DNA of 64,000 bases from Tilletia caries. Taxonomy: Eukaryota > Basidiomycota > Exobasidiomycetes > Tilletiales > Tilletiaceae. The notes beneath the pieces are model-generated. The model saw only the letters and a list, made by a program, of their open reading frames with translations, did no database searches and had not been told where the DNA came from. The number at the start of each line of letters is the position of its first letter. Positions within the stretch are counted from its first letter, which is position 1. This document shows, in pieces, positions 34,901 to 46,227 of the stretch. Location: positions 2,542,001 to 2,606,000 of the forward strand of contig JALUTQ010000004.1 in the NCBI GenBank assembly GCA_032718865.1, in the 5' to 3' direction. The translations under genes and the position numbers were made by a program.

Positions 34901-37900
34901 ACGCAATTGTCAAACTCGGCGGTGCCCGTGTCTCCAAGGCAACGCAGTCCGACATGCGCTGCCTTGCGCTCTTCTCCGGACAAGGATCGCAGCATCAAGG
35001 GATGGGCCGAGAACTGCTTTATATCCCTGCGTTCGCAGCGACTGTGCAGCGTTGCAAAACGATCCTCAAAGCAAACGGGGCGAAGGCCACTCTGTCCTGG
35101 CTATCTTCCGAGCAAAGCGAGAACGAGTTCGGAGAGAACCTCGTCGATGCTATCGTTGATATGCAGTGCAGCATCTTCGTCCTCGACTTGGCCTTGTACT
35201 GGCTTTTCCGCCAGTGGGGCGTTGAGGCACACGTTCTCGGCGGACATAGTCTCGGCGAGTACGTGGCCCTCACCGTTGCCGGTGTGCTCTCTCTTGAGGA
35301 CGCCCTCTTCCTGGTCGTAGAGCGCGCCCGTCTCATGGCCACCTTGTGCCCTCGCGACACCACGGGCATGATTGCTGTCAGCCTCGGAGTCGACGAGGTC
35401 GAGGAAGTGCTGAGCCGCAACCCCGCCTGGGATCTCTCACCAGCGTGCATCAACAGTCACAGCGATACTGTCCTCTCCGGGCCAATCGAGAACCTTCATG
35501 AACTCAAGTCCTTCCTCGATCAGAATACGAAGGTCAGGTCAACTGTCCTCAGTGTTCCCTTTGGCTATCACTCGAAGGCCATGGCTCCGATCAAGGATGA
35601 CTTCTTGCAGGCCGGCGCAAAGGTCCAATTCAACGCTCCGTCAATTCCAATCATCTCCAACGTCCATGGCCGGGTCGTCCAACCTGGGGAGTCGGGTGTG
35701 TTTGATATCAAATACCTCTACCGCCACATCGAAGAGCCGGTCAAGTTCTGCCCAGGTCTGGAAGATGCCTTTGCCAGCTTCGCTCCTACGATTTGCCTCG
35801 ACTTTGGTGCTCATCCAGCATGCTTGCCCATGGCCACTGCCGTGTGGTCCAGCAGCAACAGTGACGGTTCCAAGACTTCGATACCTTCCCTGAAGCCGGC
35901 CTTCTTGTCCACGTTGAAGAAGAAGCTCAGCTCATGGGCTGCTTTGCTGCCGACGCTGGAGACGCTCTACGCCTCGGATGTTGACCTCAACTGGAATAAC
36001 TTCTTTGCCGGCGAGCAAGTTCGCTGCCTCAACCGTCTGCCATCCTATGCTTTCGCGGACACGCGGTACTGGGTCGACTACACCTCCAAGGGGCCGACTG
36101 CAGCCGGAAAGGAAACGGCTCTTCAATCTGATGCTGCATCGAGTGGAACTGGCTACATCATGCTTGACGAGTGTGTGGAGCTTCCAACGACCCGCGACGG
36201 CGGACAGGCCATCTTCACGACTCCCGTCGAGCAGCTCGAAGTCTTCATCTCCGGTCACGCTGTCGGTGGCCAGCCTCTTTGCCCTGCCTCCGTCTACCAC
36301 GAGCTTGCCCTCGCTGCCATCCAGTACACCACCGAGAACGCCGACTGCGCGAAGGTTCTAGGCGATAAGGTCTTCAGGCTCGGTCAAGTCGAGTATCAAC
36401 GCCCATTTGTGCTGACAGATGCTACTCGTGGTAACACGTTCAAGACCATCTTGACCTTGTCTGCCAAGGGCGACCAGGACGCAGTCTTCGAAGTCCACTC
36501 GCAAGGCGCTAAGGAATCAACATGCCACTGCCGAGGTACTATCGGGGAAAAGGACGCTACTGAAATGGCATCTCGCCTTCAGCGTAGCAGCCGCTTTATG
36601 CTGGAACAGCTTCGCCGTCTGCGCAATGGAAGCGGCGAGAGCGAAACCTTCAAGACGAAGACGATCTACGAACGCATTTTCCCTCGAGTAGTCCGATACT
36701 CCAGTCCATACTGGTCGATTCAGTCGATGAGCATGAGCCTATCAGGCAAGGAGGCTGTGGCGCGCGTCAAGCTACCTGCGAAAGACAATGCAGCAAAGGG
36801 CAAGTTCGTTGTCGAGCCTCGCTTCATGGATACCATCCTCCATGCGACGGGGTTCCTGATCAATTCTCAAGCACCGGACGACATCGCTTACATCTGCTCC
36901 AAGACCGACAAGGTCAAGATCCTTTACCGCGATAGCATCGACGGTAAGACGCAGACTCTCCAGGAGCTCGAGGAATGTGACATCTTCTGTGTCATAGAAT
37001 CACTGAAGGAGGAAGGTGTCGAGCTTGGCACCGCCTACGTCGAGCAAAACGGTCGGATCGTGGCAACCCTTACCGGCATGCACTTCAAGGCGATCCCTCT
37101 TCCCCGGCTTCACATGCTTCTCGGCGCTGCCAACGTTTCTCGAGCAGCTTTGCCCAGTCAGCAGACCTCCGCGGCAGTCCCCCCTAGTGCTGGTGCTACC
37201 AAGATGCCAACGAAGACGACGTGCCTGAAGAAGCCTAATGACCCGTTGGCCGACAGTACCTCCGAGGTCGCTGATCGCTTGCGCCAGCTTATCTCAGACA
37301 CCTGCGGAACCCCAATGGCCGAGGTGCAAGATTCCGTGGAGACTGCCTCGCTCGGCATCGACTCTCTGATGGTCATCGAGCTCGTAGCCAAGGTCAGCCA
37401 GGAATGGCCCTCGGTCCGTCTGGAGTTCAGCGACTTCCTCGACGCGAAGGTGTCTGACATTACTCGGTTGATCACCGGTCAGCTCCCTGAGGTTGAGGAG
37501 GAACCTCCTTCTCGCCCACGAATGGACAGCGTATCTCGCACGGTATCGTTCAAGCAGGCTTTGGACGCCTTCGCCATCGAGACGGTTGGCGTCGAGGATC
37601 GCCTGCGCACGCTGATTTCAGAGACCTGCGGAGCGCCAGTCTCGCAGATTCAGAACAGCACCGAGACAGCTGCTCTCGGTATTGACTCGCTCATGGTCAT
37701 TGAGCTGGTCACCAAGATTTCGCAGGAGTGGCCATCGGTGATACTCGAATTCACGGACTTCCTCGACGCTCACGTTGGAGACATCATCGACCTCGTGAAG
37801 AATCAGCTCTCCCCGGAAGTCGACACCGCCTCCGAAAGCCAACCGGATGATGTCTTCTCGGAGAGCTCCCAAGATTACCTCGACACTCCTCTGGAGACGC

Positions 37901-38759
37901 CGTGCTATACACCTCGCCAAAGCGTCTCGTCGACAAATCTGGAGAAGATCAACGAAGAAGCGTCCAAGCACAACGTCGTCGCTGATCCGGCACTGATCCA
38001 GCGAGCCCCGGCCGGCCGGTCGGTCGAAGCGCCTCTTTTCCTGATTCACGATGGATCTGGGTGCTGGGCACCTTACACCCGGCTTGGGTCCCTCCAGCGT
38101 GAAGTCTGGGCCTTCTCCAACCCTCGCGACGACCCTTGGCCCCACGGACTGCCCGAGATGGCCGCTTGCTACGCATCTCAGATCCTCAAGCTGGGCAATG
38201 GCAAGCCTGTGGTCGTCGGTGGTTGGTCCTTCGGAGGTGTGGTTGCCTTCGAGGTTGCTCGACAGCTCATGAAAAATGGTCAAGAGGTGAAGGCGTGCAT
38301 CATGATCGACTCTCCGTACCCGATTGGTCATCAAGGCCTCAGCAACTCGGTCATCGAGTCGATTGCGCCGGCGCCGTCGAAGGGCAGGATGAACATCCAG
38401 AGGCAGTTCGAGATGAACACCCGCGCCTTAGTCGCCTACGGCCAGACCTTGGACGACAAGTTGCCTCAAGCTCCTGGTCTCCAGATCATTTACCTCAGGT
38501 CAAGCATGGGCTTTGACTGCAACCTCTCTTGGCTCCGGGATCGTGACGAACCCTCGGTCGCCAACGTCGAGGACTGGCGACCGCTCGTCGGACCCGATGC
38601 GAAGCTCAGCCAATACGCCATCCCGGGCAATCATTTTGAAGCGCTGGACAGCACACATGTAAGCTCTTCGCCTTTTGCACTGCTCAAGTCCAACAGTTGC
38701 TGACCTCTTCCTTTGCGTCACAGGCTGCTATTGTTACTGAACAGCTCCGCCAGGCATAG
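31950..38759 (+). CDS. Non-reducing polyketide synthase (SAT-KS-AT-PT-ACP-ACP-TE)
   Basis: Iterative type I synthase of 2165 aa making an aromatic polyketide from malonyl-CoA. Exons: 31950-32621, 32711-33665, 33741-33973, 34057-38658 and 38724-38759. Starter-unit acyltransferase (SAT) at about 20-300, with GFSSG at 142-146 where cysteine is usual in the middle. Ketosynthase (KS) at about 400-815: Cys570 in DTACSGS, His705 in EAHGTGT, His744 in VGHAEA. Malonyl transferase (AT): GHSLGE with Ser1018. Product template (PT): His1354 (SGHAVGG) and Asp1545 ([11 protein letters not shown]). Two carrier domains (ACP) with GIDSLM serines 1723 and 1831. Thioesterase (TE) with GGWSFGG, Ser2011. No reducing or C-methylation domain. 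Architecture and size match basidiomycete orsellinic-acid-type synthases, but ring size is not provable here. Intron 1 ends in a TAGCAG tandem acceptor; using 32714 would drop one Gln. Confidence 0.95.
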
Positions 38760-39115
38760 AATTTAAGTGGAAACGAATCATCTCCTCAAATCCCTCCGGC
38801 TCGGCATGATCATTTCTCTATCCCCTCTACGAACGAAGCGTCTCTTCTCTCTGTGTGTCTGTATTCTTCCTGTGACTCGACAAATATAAGAACGTTTGTC
38901 TCCGCACATATATACAACATCTACAGGGTCAGTAAGGTGTGCATGGCTGTCGCAGTAAAGAAAGTAGTTACAACGAAAGCTGGAAACGCCTCCTTCACAC
39001 TCGACCGCTCGACCAGGAGAGTACACATTGAGAATCAACGGGCGAAGAGACTGCGAGACTGGGTGAACGGAAAAAAAAAAGAAAAAAAAAGAAAAGAAAA
39101 AAACGCCAAAAAGAT
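38760..39115. other. 3' flank of the polyketide synthase
   Basis: No gene recognised. The A-rich stretch at 39071-39104 reads as T runs on the minus strand and lies directly after the tRNA-His 3' end, so it acts as that gene's Pol III terminator region. Confidence 0.55.
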
Positions 39116-39198
39116 TGCCGGTGGGCGGAATCGAACCGCCGTTTCATCGGTACATTGCAATCCACAACGATACGTACTAACCACTATACGACACCGAC
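39116..39198 (-). tRNA. tRNA-His(GTG) with an 11-nt intron
   Basis: The minus strand folds as a full cloverleaf. The acceptor strands GTCGGTG and CACCGGC pair (one G-U), with discriminator A. The D arm is GTATAGTGGTTAGTAC, and the anticodon stem TATCG/CGATG closes a TTGTGGC loop with anticodon GTG. The T arm has GGCGG TTCGATT CCGCC. An 11-nt intron (ATTGCAATGTA) sits at the canonical position one base after the anticodon. Minus-strand T runs follow immediately. The mature form is 72 nt before the His-specific extra G. Confidence 0.9.
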
Positions 39199-39971
39199 TT
39201 GACGGAAGGACTTTCTCCATTGTAGTATATATTGATCAATTTACGTCCCGCACGAAAGCGCCTGAGCGCCTGAGCAGCTGAGCTTCATCATCAGGCATCA
39301 GGATGGTGGATGGCGACGCCGACAAAGGAGGAAAGCTGTTGTCGAAGATTGTCCTGCGGCCCTGCGCCCTCGGTGGCCCCGCAGCTCGCCCGTCTACAAG
39401 CTTCAAGGTAAGGGACCTGCGTCAAACGGAACCCGGCGGACGCTACGTAAAGGCTCGTTCGAACCTTAAAAAGTGAGACAACACATCGAAAGTACGCAAC
39501 TTCCCACGCTCGGGCCTTCGCTTGGACGCTTTTGAACCTCCAACGCATCAACTTGGTACCCACAAAACATGGACTTGGATGACCATCCAAAGCTGCACAT
39601 GCTTCTTCTCGCTGACTTGAGGGCAAATGCGAACACTCCGTCTCGTCGCCGAGACAGAGGAAGACTTCGGACTTTACAACTGCGACCGATCAAGGCTCGG
39701 AAGTGGGAACCCGCGATACGGAGCGTTCTTGCTGCCGCCCTAAGCCAAGGGGAGTGCGCGCAGGTCCATCCAAATGAGGCTGCAGCGGAAATGTCGGCGT
39801 CGTCCCTGCGCTTTGACCTGGATTCCCTCTCTGAATTGCCTGAAAAGAGCGATGTTGAACCACTGATGTGCCGCTGACCTCTCCCCTTCCTCAGACGCGT
39901 TGACACATCTCTTTCCTCATTCCTCTTCCTCCTACGCCAGCTGTTCCAAGAGCCACTTCCTTACAGAAAAA
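39199..39971. other. Upstream region of the NRPS-like reductase
   Basis: No supported gene. An open frame at 39569-39877 (+) has no recognisable domain. The region should hold the promoter of the reductase gene. Confidence 0.5.
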
Positions 39972-42900
39972 ATGCCGACCGCCAACGTCAACTTCATCCG
40001 ACCGGAATTCGAGCTGCCCCCCGGTCGTGGATCCTACACCCACCAAGGCGGTATCCGAACGCTATACGACCTCCTCCAGACCAGCGCAGTCAAGAACCCG
40101 GATCACATCTTCTGCCACCAGTTCCTGCCCGGCCCGCAGACGAAACGGAAGGTGAGCCACTCGCAGCTGCTGGGTGCGGTCGATGGATGTGTTGCGGATC
40201 TTGTGCGGCGGGGCCTCGCTAGGCGGTCGGAGAAGATCTCGGACTCGGAGGTCGTGAGGGGTTCACCGGTCGCTCTGCTCTTGGGGAGTGACATATCGAT
40301 CTTCATCTACATCCTCGCCTTGACCAAGATCGGTAACCCGGTGAGTAATTGGTATTGAGAGGCGCGAGGACTCCCTCTGCTGACAGGCTATATTTTGATA
40401 CATATTTCAGTTCATCTTGGTCTCCACTCGTCTCTCACCCGAAGCCGTCCGTCACTTGCTCAAGGCAACCAACGCGCGGATAGTTCTCACCACGGAGAAC
40501 CTGTGGCAAACCCTTGTCGTCGGTGACGACGGAGAGCCAACATCGACAGAGTACGCCGCATCCCAGTCGATCGTCGAGCTCCTCGACGCGGCCTCTGAGA
40601 ACCCCGCTCCAGCAGTGGAAAAGGGAGACGATATCGACCACAACGACTGCTCGGTGGCCATCTTCCACTCGTCAGGAAGTACCGGTCTCCCCAAGCCGAT
40701 CTACCACTGCCACCGATACCTCCTCGGATACGCTGCCAATCACCGGCTCCCCGCGACGGTATGTGGTATGACGAACGTCTCCACCTTACCGCTCTATCAC
40801 GGTTTTGGCCTTCTTGCGCCCTGTCTCTCGCTCTCGATAGGGCTGGCCTTTGCGCTGCCTCACGCGGCGCAGGTTCCTACGGCATCAAGCACCCTGGCTA
40901 TGTTGGACGCCGTACCCGCGAAGATCATCTTCACGGTTCCCTCCATCCTGGAAGACATCCTTGTGCAGTATGGCGAAGTCGGGCTGAAGCGGCTTGCTGC
41001 CTTGGAAATTGTCGTCTCCGGTGGCGCTCCCCTGAAGGACGGTCCCGGTCAACGTCTGATCGACGCAGGAGTCAACGTCTTAAACCACTTCGGCGCGACT
41101 GAATTTGGCGCTTTTGCTCCCATATGCTACGCGCCCGACGGATACGACTGGAAGTTCCTCCTCCTCCGGATCGACGTCCCGCTCCGCATCGAGGGGACGC
41201 AGCTTAAACAGCTCGCCATGCGGCCGTTCGGATGGGAGAGGGACTTCGTTGTGCAGGACGAGCTCGAGGTTGCGAGCACGAGGGATGGACAGGTCCAAGT
41301 TCGCATCAAGGGACGCGTGGACGACGTCGTTGTGCTGGCGACAGGCGAGAAGGTGAACCCAATCGTCCTCGAGAACGACCTCCGACAGCATCCGCTCGTC
41401 AACGAGGCGCTGGTATACGGAGCCGGTCGATTCCAAGCTGGCGTCATCATCGAGGTCATCGACACCGTTGAGGTGGACGAGATCCCCAAGTTCGAGGACG
41501 AGCTCTGGCTCGCTGTGGATGCGGCGAATCAGAAGATGGACTCGCATGCCCGGGTGGAAAGACCGCTGGTCATCGTGACCAGCCGCAAAATCAAGCCGCT
41601 CCCTCGTACCGTCAAGGGCAACCCCCAGCGCCGCGAGAGCCAGGACGTCTTCGCCGACGAGATCTCAGCCGCCTTCGAGCGTCTCGAGAAGGAACAGGCT
41701 ACATCCTTTCCGGAATTATCCCATGCCGATCCTGCCAAACTGAAGGATGAGCTCCGATCGCTTGTGCGCACGTACCTGCCCCGAATCAAAAAGACGGTCC
41801 GGAGTTTTGCGGACACGGAGGACTTCTTTGAGCTTGGGATGGACTCGTTCCGGGCGTTACGGCTGACGCGGGCTCTGACGCCTACTCATCTCGCTGCGAA
41901 AGGCTCGGCGCCACGGCCTGAACTGATCTATGCCAACCCGACGTTGGACAGTCTCACCGCGGCCCTTTCTTCAAATGCGGACGTCGTCCGTTCAGCTGCG
42001 TCCGCGATGCGTCCTGCTGAATTCGCCCAGCAGGCCATTGACGAGCTTCGGCTGCGCTTGAAAGAACGACCAGCGCCATCCGTACGTTCGACGATCCCGA
42101 ATGGCAACGGTAACAGCAGCAACGGCATCACCGTCTTGCTGACAGGATCGACGGGAAGCCTGGGTGCCCATCTCGTCCATGCCCTCCTGACGGACAAGCA
42201 TCAGCCGCCGATCGCGCGTGTGGTTTGCCTGAACCGGCCCAGCGGGACGGGCACGAGCAGTAAAGAGCGCCAACAGGCAGCCTTCAGCCAGCACAGCCTC
42301 GTCCTAGATGACCCAGCCTGGTCACGAATTCTCTTCTTCGAGCCATCCACCTCTACGTCGTCGGACCGATTGGGTCTGGGTCAGGACGCGTACGACGAGC
42401 TCGTCTCCTCTGTCGATTTGATCATCCATAACGCCTGGCCGATGGACTTCCACCGTCCGTTGTCCTCCTTTAAGACGCACCTCGATACCACGGCCCGACT
42501 GATTGAGCTCAGCGTGGACCATTGGCGCGCGACGTCCAGAGCGATGAAAGTCGTCTTCTGCTCGTCCATCGCCGTCGTCGCTCGTCGGCGCGGGCAGATC
42601 CTTGAAGAGGTCATGTCCACGGACGACTGTATGGCTCCCATGGGGTATGCGGAGGCGAAGTGGTGCTGCGAGACGATGTTGTTGCGTGCGCGTGATGAGG
42701 TTTGCCCGGGGGCTTTGGTGCCGGCTGTTGTGAGGATTGGACAGTTGACGGGGGCGGAGGGGAGTGGGACGTGGTCTGCGCAGGAGCATATTGCTGCTAT
42801 TGTGCGGTCGTCGGTGGTGATTGGGCGGTTGCCTGAGCTTTCGGGGGTGAGTTCCCTCACCATCTTTGTTTTGATGGGCAGTGAGTTGCTGACCTCTCCT

Positions 42901-43315
42901 CCCCCTCTCCCGCTCCTCCTCGCAGACCCTCTCCTGGATCCCAGTAAACCGAGCCGCCAAAGCCCTAATCGAACTCGCCCTGCACTCCAACCCCTCCACC
43001 CCCATCCTCCACCTCGAGAACCCAACCCGGCAGTCCTGGGCCGAGATGATATCAATCCTAACCTCCAAGCTCGGCTTGGATCCACCGACGTCTTGGACGG
43101 AGTGGCTCGCGTCTGTCAAGAGCAATGGGGAACTTCCGGCGAGCAAGGTCGTTGGGTTTTTGGAGAAAGATTTTGAGGCGTTGGGGACGGGGGAGGTGGT
43201 GCTCGATACGGGGGTTGCGCGTGGGTTGTCGGTGACGTTGAATGGGTCTGGTGCTGTGGGTGAGGGGCATGTGAGGGAGTATCTGGGGTATTGGCGGAGG
43301 GTGGGTGCTCTTTGA
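39972..43315 (+). CDS. NRPS-like carboxylic acid reductase (A-T-R)
   Basis: Activates a carboxylic acid with ATP, loads it on a phosphopantetheine arm and reduces it to an aldehyde with NADPH. 1064 aa in three exons: 39972-40340, 40411-42846 and 42926-43315, the usual length for fungal A-T-R enzymes. The adenylation domain has the ATP-binding loop FHSSGSTGLPKP at 208-219, then LYHGFGLLA, NHFGATEFG and a KGRVDDVVV stretch. The carrier domain has FELGMDSFRAL with Ser602. The reductase domain has the NADPH-binding TGSTGSLG at 701-708 and the catalytic tyrosine and lysine in YAEAK (869-873). No condensation domain. Directly downstream of the synthase on the same strand, it is well placed to reduce the aryl acid released by the thioesterase; that substrate is inference. 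The last exon is very G-rich, unlike the earlier exons. Confidence 0.93.
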
Positions 43316-45520
43316 GCGGGTGTTCCGATCTGGGCGTTGGGATGTGAGATGTGGGATGTGTCTGTGACTGAGTCGGACGGGGGGAGGATGGCTTGAGGTC
43401 AGTACCTAGACATCGAGCTTGACAGGCCCCTGCATTGGAATGGACTCCGGCGTGTCAACCTGAATGATAGATCATTTTCATGAGCTTACGCGGGAATCGA
43501 TTCGAGCGCTGTGGGCAGTCTGAGTTGTCAGAGGGAGAGAGAGAGGACGAGGTGGAAGGTAGAACAAGTATAGGATTGCGCGCGCGGAAGAAGGAAGAGC
43601 TAAAGGAGTTCGCGACCTTGCCAAAGGTCCAATGTCTGGTCTTCGACCTCCGAGCCATTCCCTGATAAACAGGGGGAGGATACGATTGTGCAAAGGGACG
43701 AGCTGCCACTCCCGTCCCTGCATTGGCAGTGGGGGCCACGTACCCACAGCGCGCCCATCAGGCGCCTCTAGTTGCTGTGAATGTGGCAGTCGATACGTGT
43801 AGGGAGAGACATGGCAGAGCGAGGAAAGTCACGGTCCACGAAAACCTAACGACGAACGCTCGCGGGTGAATGCCCTCGGGCTCGATGCCAGGTGGTGGCG
43901 AGGGGCGGGGAGGGAAGAAGCCTGTCGGTCACCTGGACATCCTTGAGCTCTGCATGATATGCACCGAAAGGGAGGAGTAGGTCGGAGATGATGATGAGAG
44001 TGTGTGTGAAGCATGTGCGAGTGGGAAGGCCTGCGGGAGAAAGTGAGGAACACGCAGCTGCTTGAGTGAAGGGGGAAGAATCTGGTCAGGTCGAAGGTGG
44101 TTGGAGGGCCTGGTTATATACCTTCGACCCTCCCTGGAAAAGCAGATCCATTTTGCCCTCTTTTCGCCTGTTTCTGAGGTCGCCTTCGAGAGATCCAGCG
44201 GATGGAGAGTGTCCACCTTCTCTGAAGTTGAGCACCGTCCTGCGTCCCAGCCTGCCATCCACAGACGTGGTGCCAGCAACGGTAGTGACCCTGCCTGTTT
44301 GGACTTCGCCAAGAAACACGCCCTCGACCCATGTTATGCATGTCGAGCTGCGGCATGCAGAAGGAACGAGGCTGGCAAGGAGTTGGGGCTGAGAAAAAAG
44401 GTCAGAGCCGTGTCCATAACGAGGTGTGTCTTGAATCTGCATGAATGCACCCTGAGGCACGCGGCTCGTGACGGACAGGCAGGCGTGGACGAGGCCTTCC
44501 GTGGAGCCTGATTGAAAGGAACCACCGGTCTGGGATACCTTCTGGCTCGCTGCAAGCATATGGGTAAGGCCTCGAGACTGTGCGTCAGGCGCGTGCTGTT
44601 CATGCTGTTGGGGTGCGACCACTTCAGAGAGAGGTCGTGTGCCAGCGAGGCTCTTCATCATGCGAACTCCTCGTGAAGTCGGCTGGACGCTGGGAGCGCA
44701 TTGAGCGCGCAGACATGCAGGCGTGCAGGCCTGCTGCTGGCTACATGATCGCTGTTATGGAGAATGGAGATCGGTATGAGTGTAGACCCCGGGGGTTTCT
44801 CCTCGACACCACTCACCATGCACACCTCCTGATTCTTGAGGATCGTCAACAAAGGAGGCCCCGGGAGGAAGCGGGACGACGCCGTCGTGTTTGTCAGCCC
44901 TGGGGATGCCGTAGGAATCCGAGGCACGAGAACGAAGGGAGCGGGAGGAGACGGAAGGGCAAAGAGGAAGAAGAAGAGAGAGATCGAGGCAGAGAGACAG
45001 CTGGAAGGAAAGAGCGTACGTGAGTTCATTCCACTCTCGAACGTGCCAAGATGATGGAAAGAACGGCGGCGAGACCTGGGGGGGGCAAGGTCTTGCATCG
45101 TATTCCAACGAGGCGGATCTTGGTGTAGGAGGAGTGTAGGGCGAACAGCAGAGACAATTGCAAGCGAATCTATGCTATGCACTTCCGCAGTTTCACATGC
45201 TCGCTTTAAAGGAAGGAAGGAAGTCGTCAACGTCAACGATACCTTCCCGCTGCCTACGTCCCTGTCCAATTCCAGAACGCAGAACATGAAACGACGCGAT
45301 GGATTCATCCACGATGCTATGGAACCAATACGCGGGAGCGTGGCAATCGTAGTAAATGAAGAACAGGAGGCGAGAGTGGATCGAAAGAGAGAGCTGGGAA
45401 GGAAGTCGGCACGTATGAAGGCCGTCGCAATGCTGGTTTGGAGGAGCGAGTTCGACCGCAAGGCAGAGCTAGGGCGTCGTGAGCACGACCAAGGCCGTCG
45501 CGATGGCTGTTTGCGAGTAT
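43316..45520. other. Gene-poor stretch at the likely right border of the cluster
   Basis: 2.2 kb with many open frames on both strands (for example 44086-44661 minus, 44062-44511 plus) but no recognisable domain, splice-supported model or RNA. A small unknown gene cannot be excluded. Confidence 0.45.
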
Positions 45521-46227
45521 TCAGTGGGCAATGCTGAAGTAGGCAGCAAGAAGCGGCTTGTTCGCCTGATGCATCACCTCGGGGAAGCGGGAATCGTTGA
45601 ATTTGGTCGTCGCGTACATCAACTCTCCATGATTCTGGATGAGCTTGTCGAAGGCGTCGGCAATACGCTTGCGCGACATAACACCCTTGTCCTTCTCGAC
45701 CTGCTCAATGTCCCGTGGTTGACAGAGTGATTCAGCGAACGAACCAAAAAGCGATGGTACGTCAACAGAGGAGGATCAGACTGACCTCGAGCCGTTTGGC
45801 AAACACCGGAAGCTTCTTGCAGACTTTGTCTGCGTTTCCACCAGGCCGGTACGTCTCCTGAAGCACCTTCCAGATTTCGTCCAGCGCTTTGCCCTGGGGA
45901 ATGACCTCAACAGCATATTTGGTCGATCTAAGCTCGCCGAGGGGCAAGAAGGGAAAATGACTTCAGTCAATTTTGTCTCTTACAAGCAGGACGAAAGGAC
46001 ACATGTACGTACATGTTCAGCCGCCAGGCGTTGTTTTTAATGCTGTCGACGACATCTGTAACAGTTCCTTGGAGACCATCGAAATCAGGGTCATCCTGCT
46101 CATTAAGCATGTCACGGATCTGGTTGAAACCGATTTGAACCTTTCGTGAATACTCGAGAAGGTCGGCCGTCGTGAACGCAACCAGCGAGGAGAGGAAGAT
46201 GATGGTGAGCGTGCGGAGGTGGACCAT
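45521..46227 (-). CDS. Secreted protein of unknown function
   Basis: 178 aa in three exons (minus strand): 46227-46013, 45927-45786 and 45700-45521, with two 85-nt introns. The first 21 residues are a signal peptide (MVHLRTLTIIFLSSLVAFTTA). The mature protein is rich in charged amphipathic stretches (VQIGFNQIRDMLNEQDDPDF, then GKALDEIWKVLQETYRPGG, and IADAFDKLIQNHGELMYATT) that look all-helical, with only one cysteine (in VCKKLP). No transmembrane segment follows. I do not recognise a family. The reading frame is preserved across both introns and sequence quality is even, so it is probably a real gene. It is a candidate secreted effector-like protein or a lineage-specific orphan. Confidence 0.72.

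Noticed and set aside
44658..45461. A 267-codon minus-strand open frame
   Set aside because: No domain, no consistent splice model and a composition typical of chance frames in GC-rich DNA.
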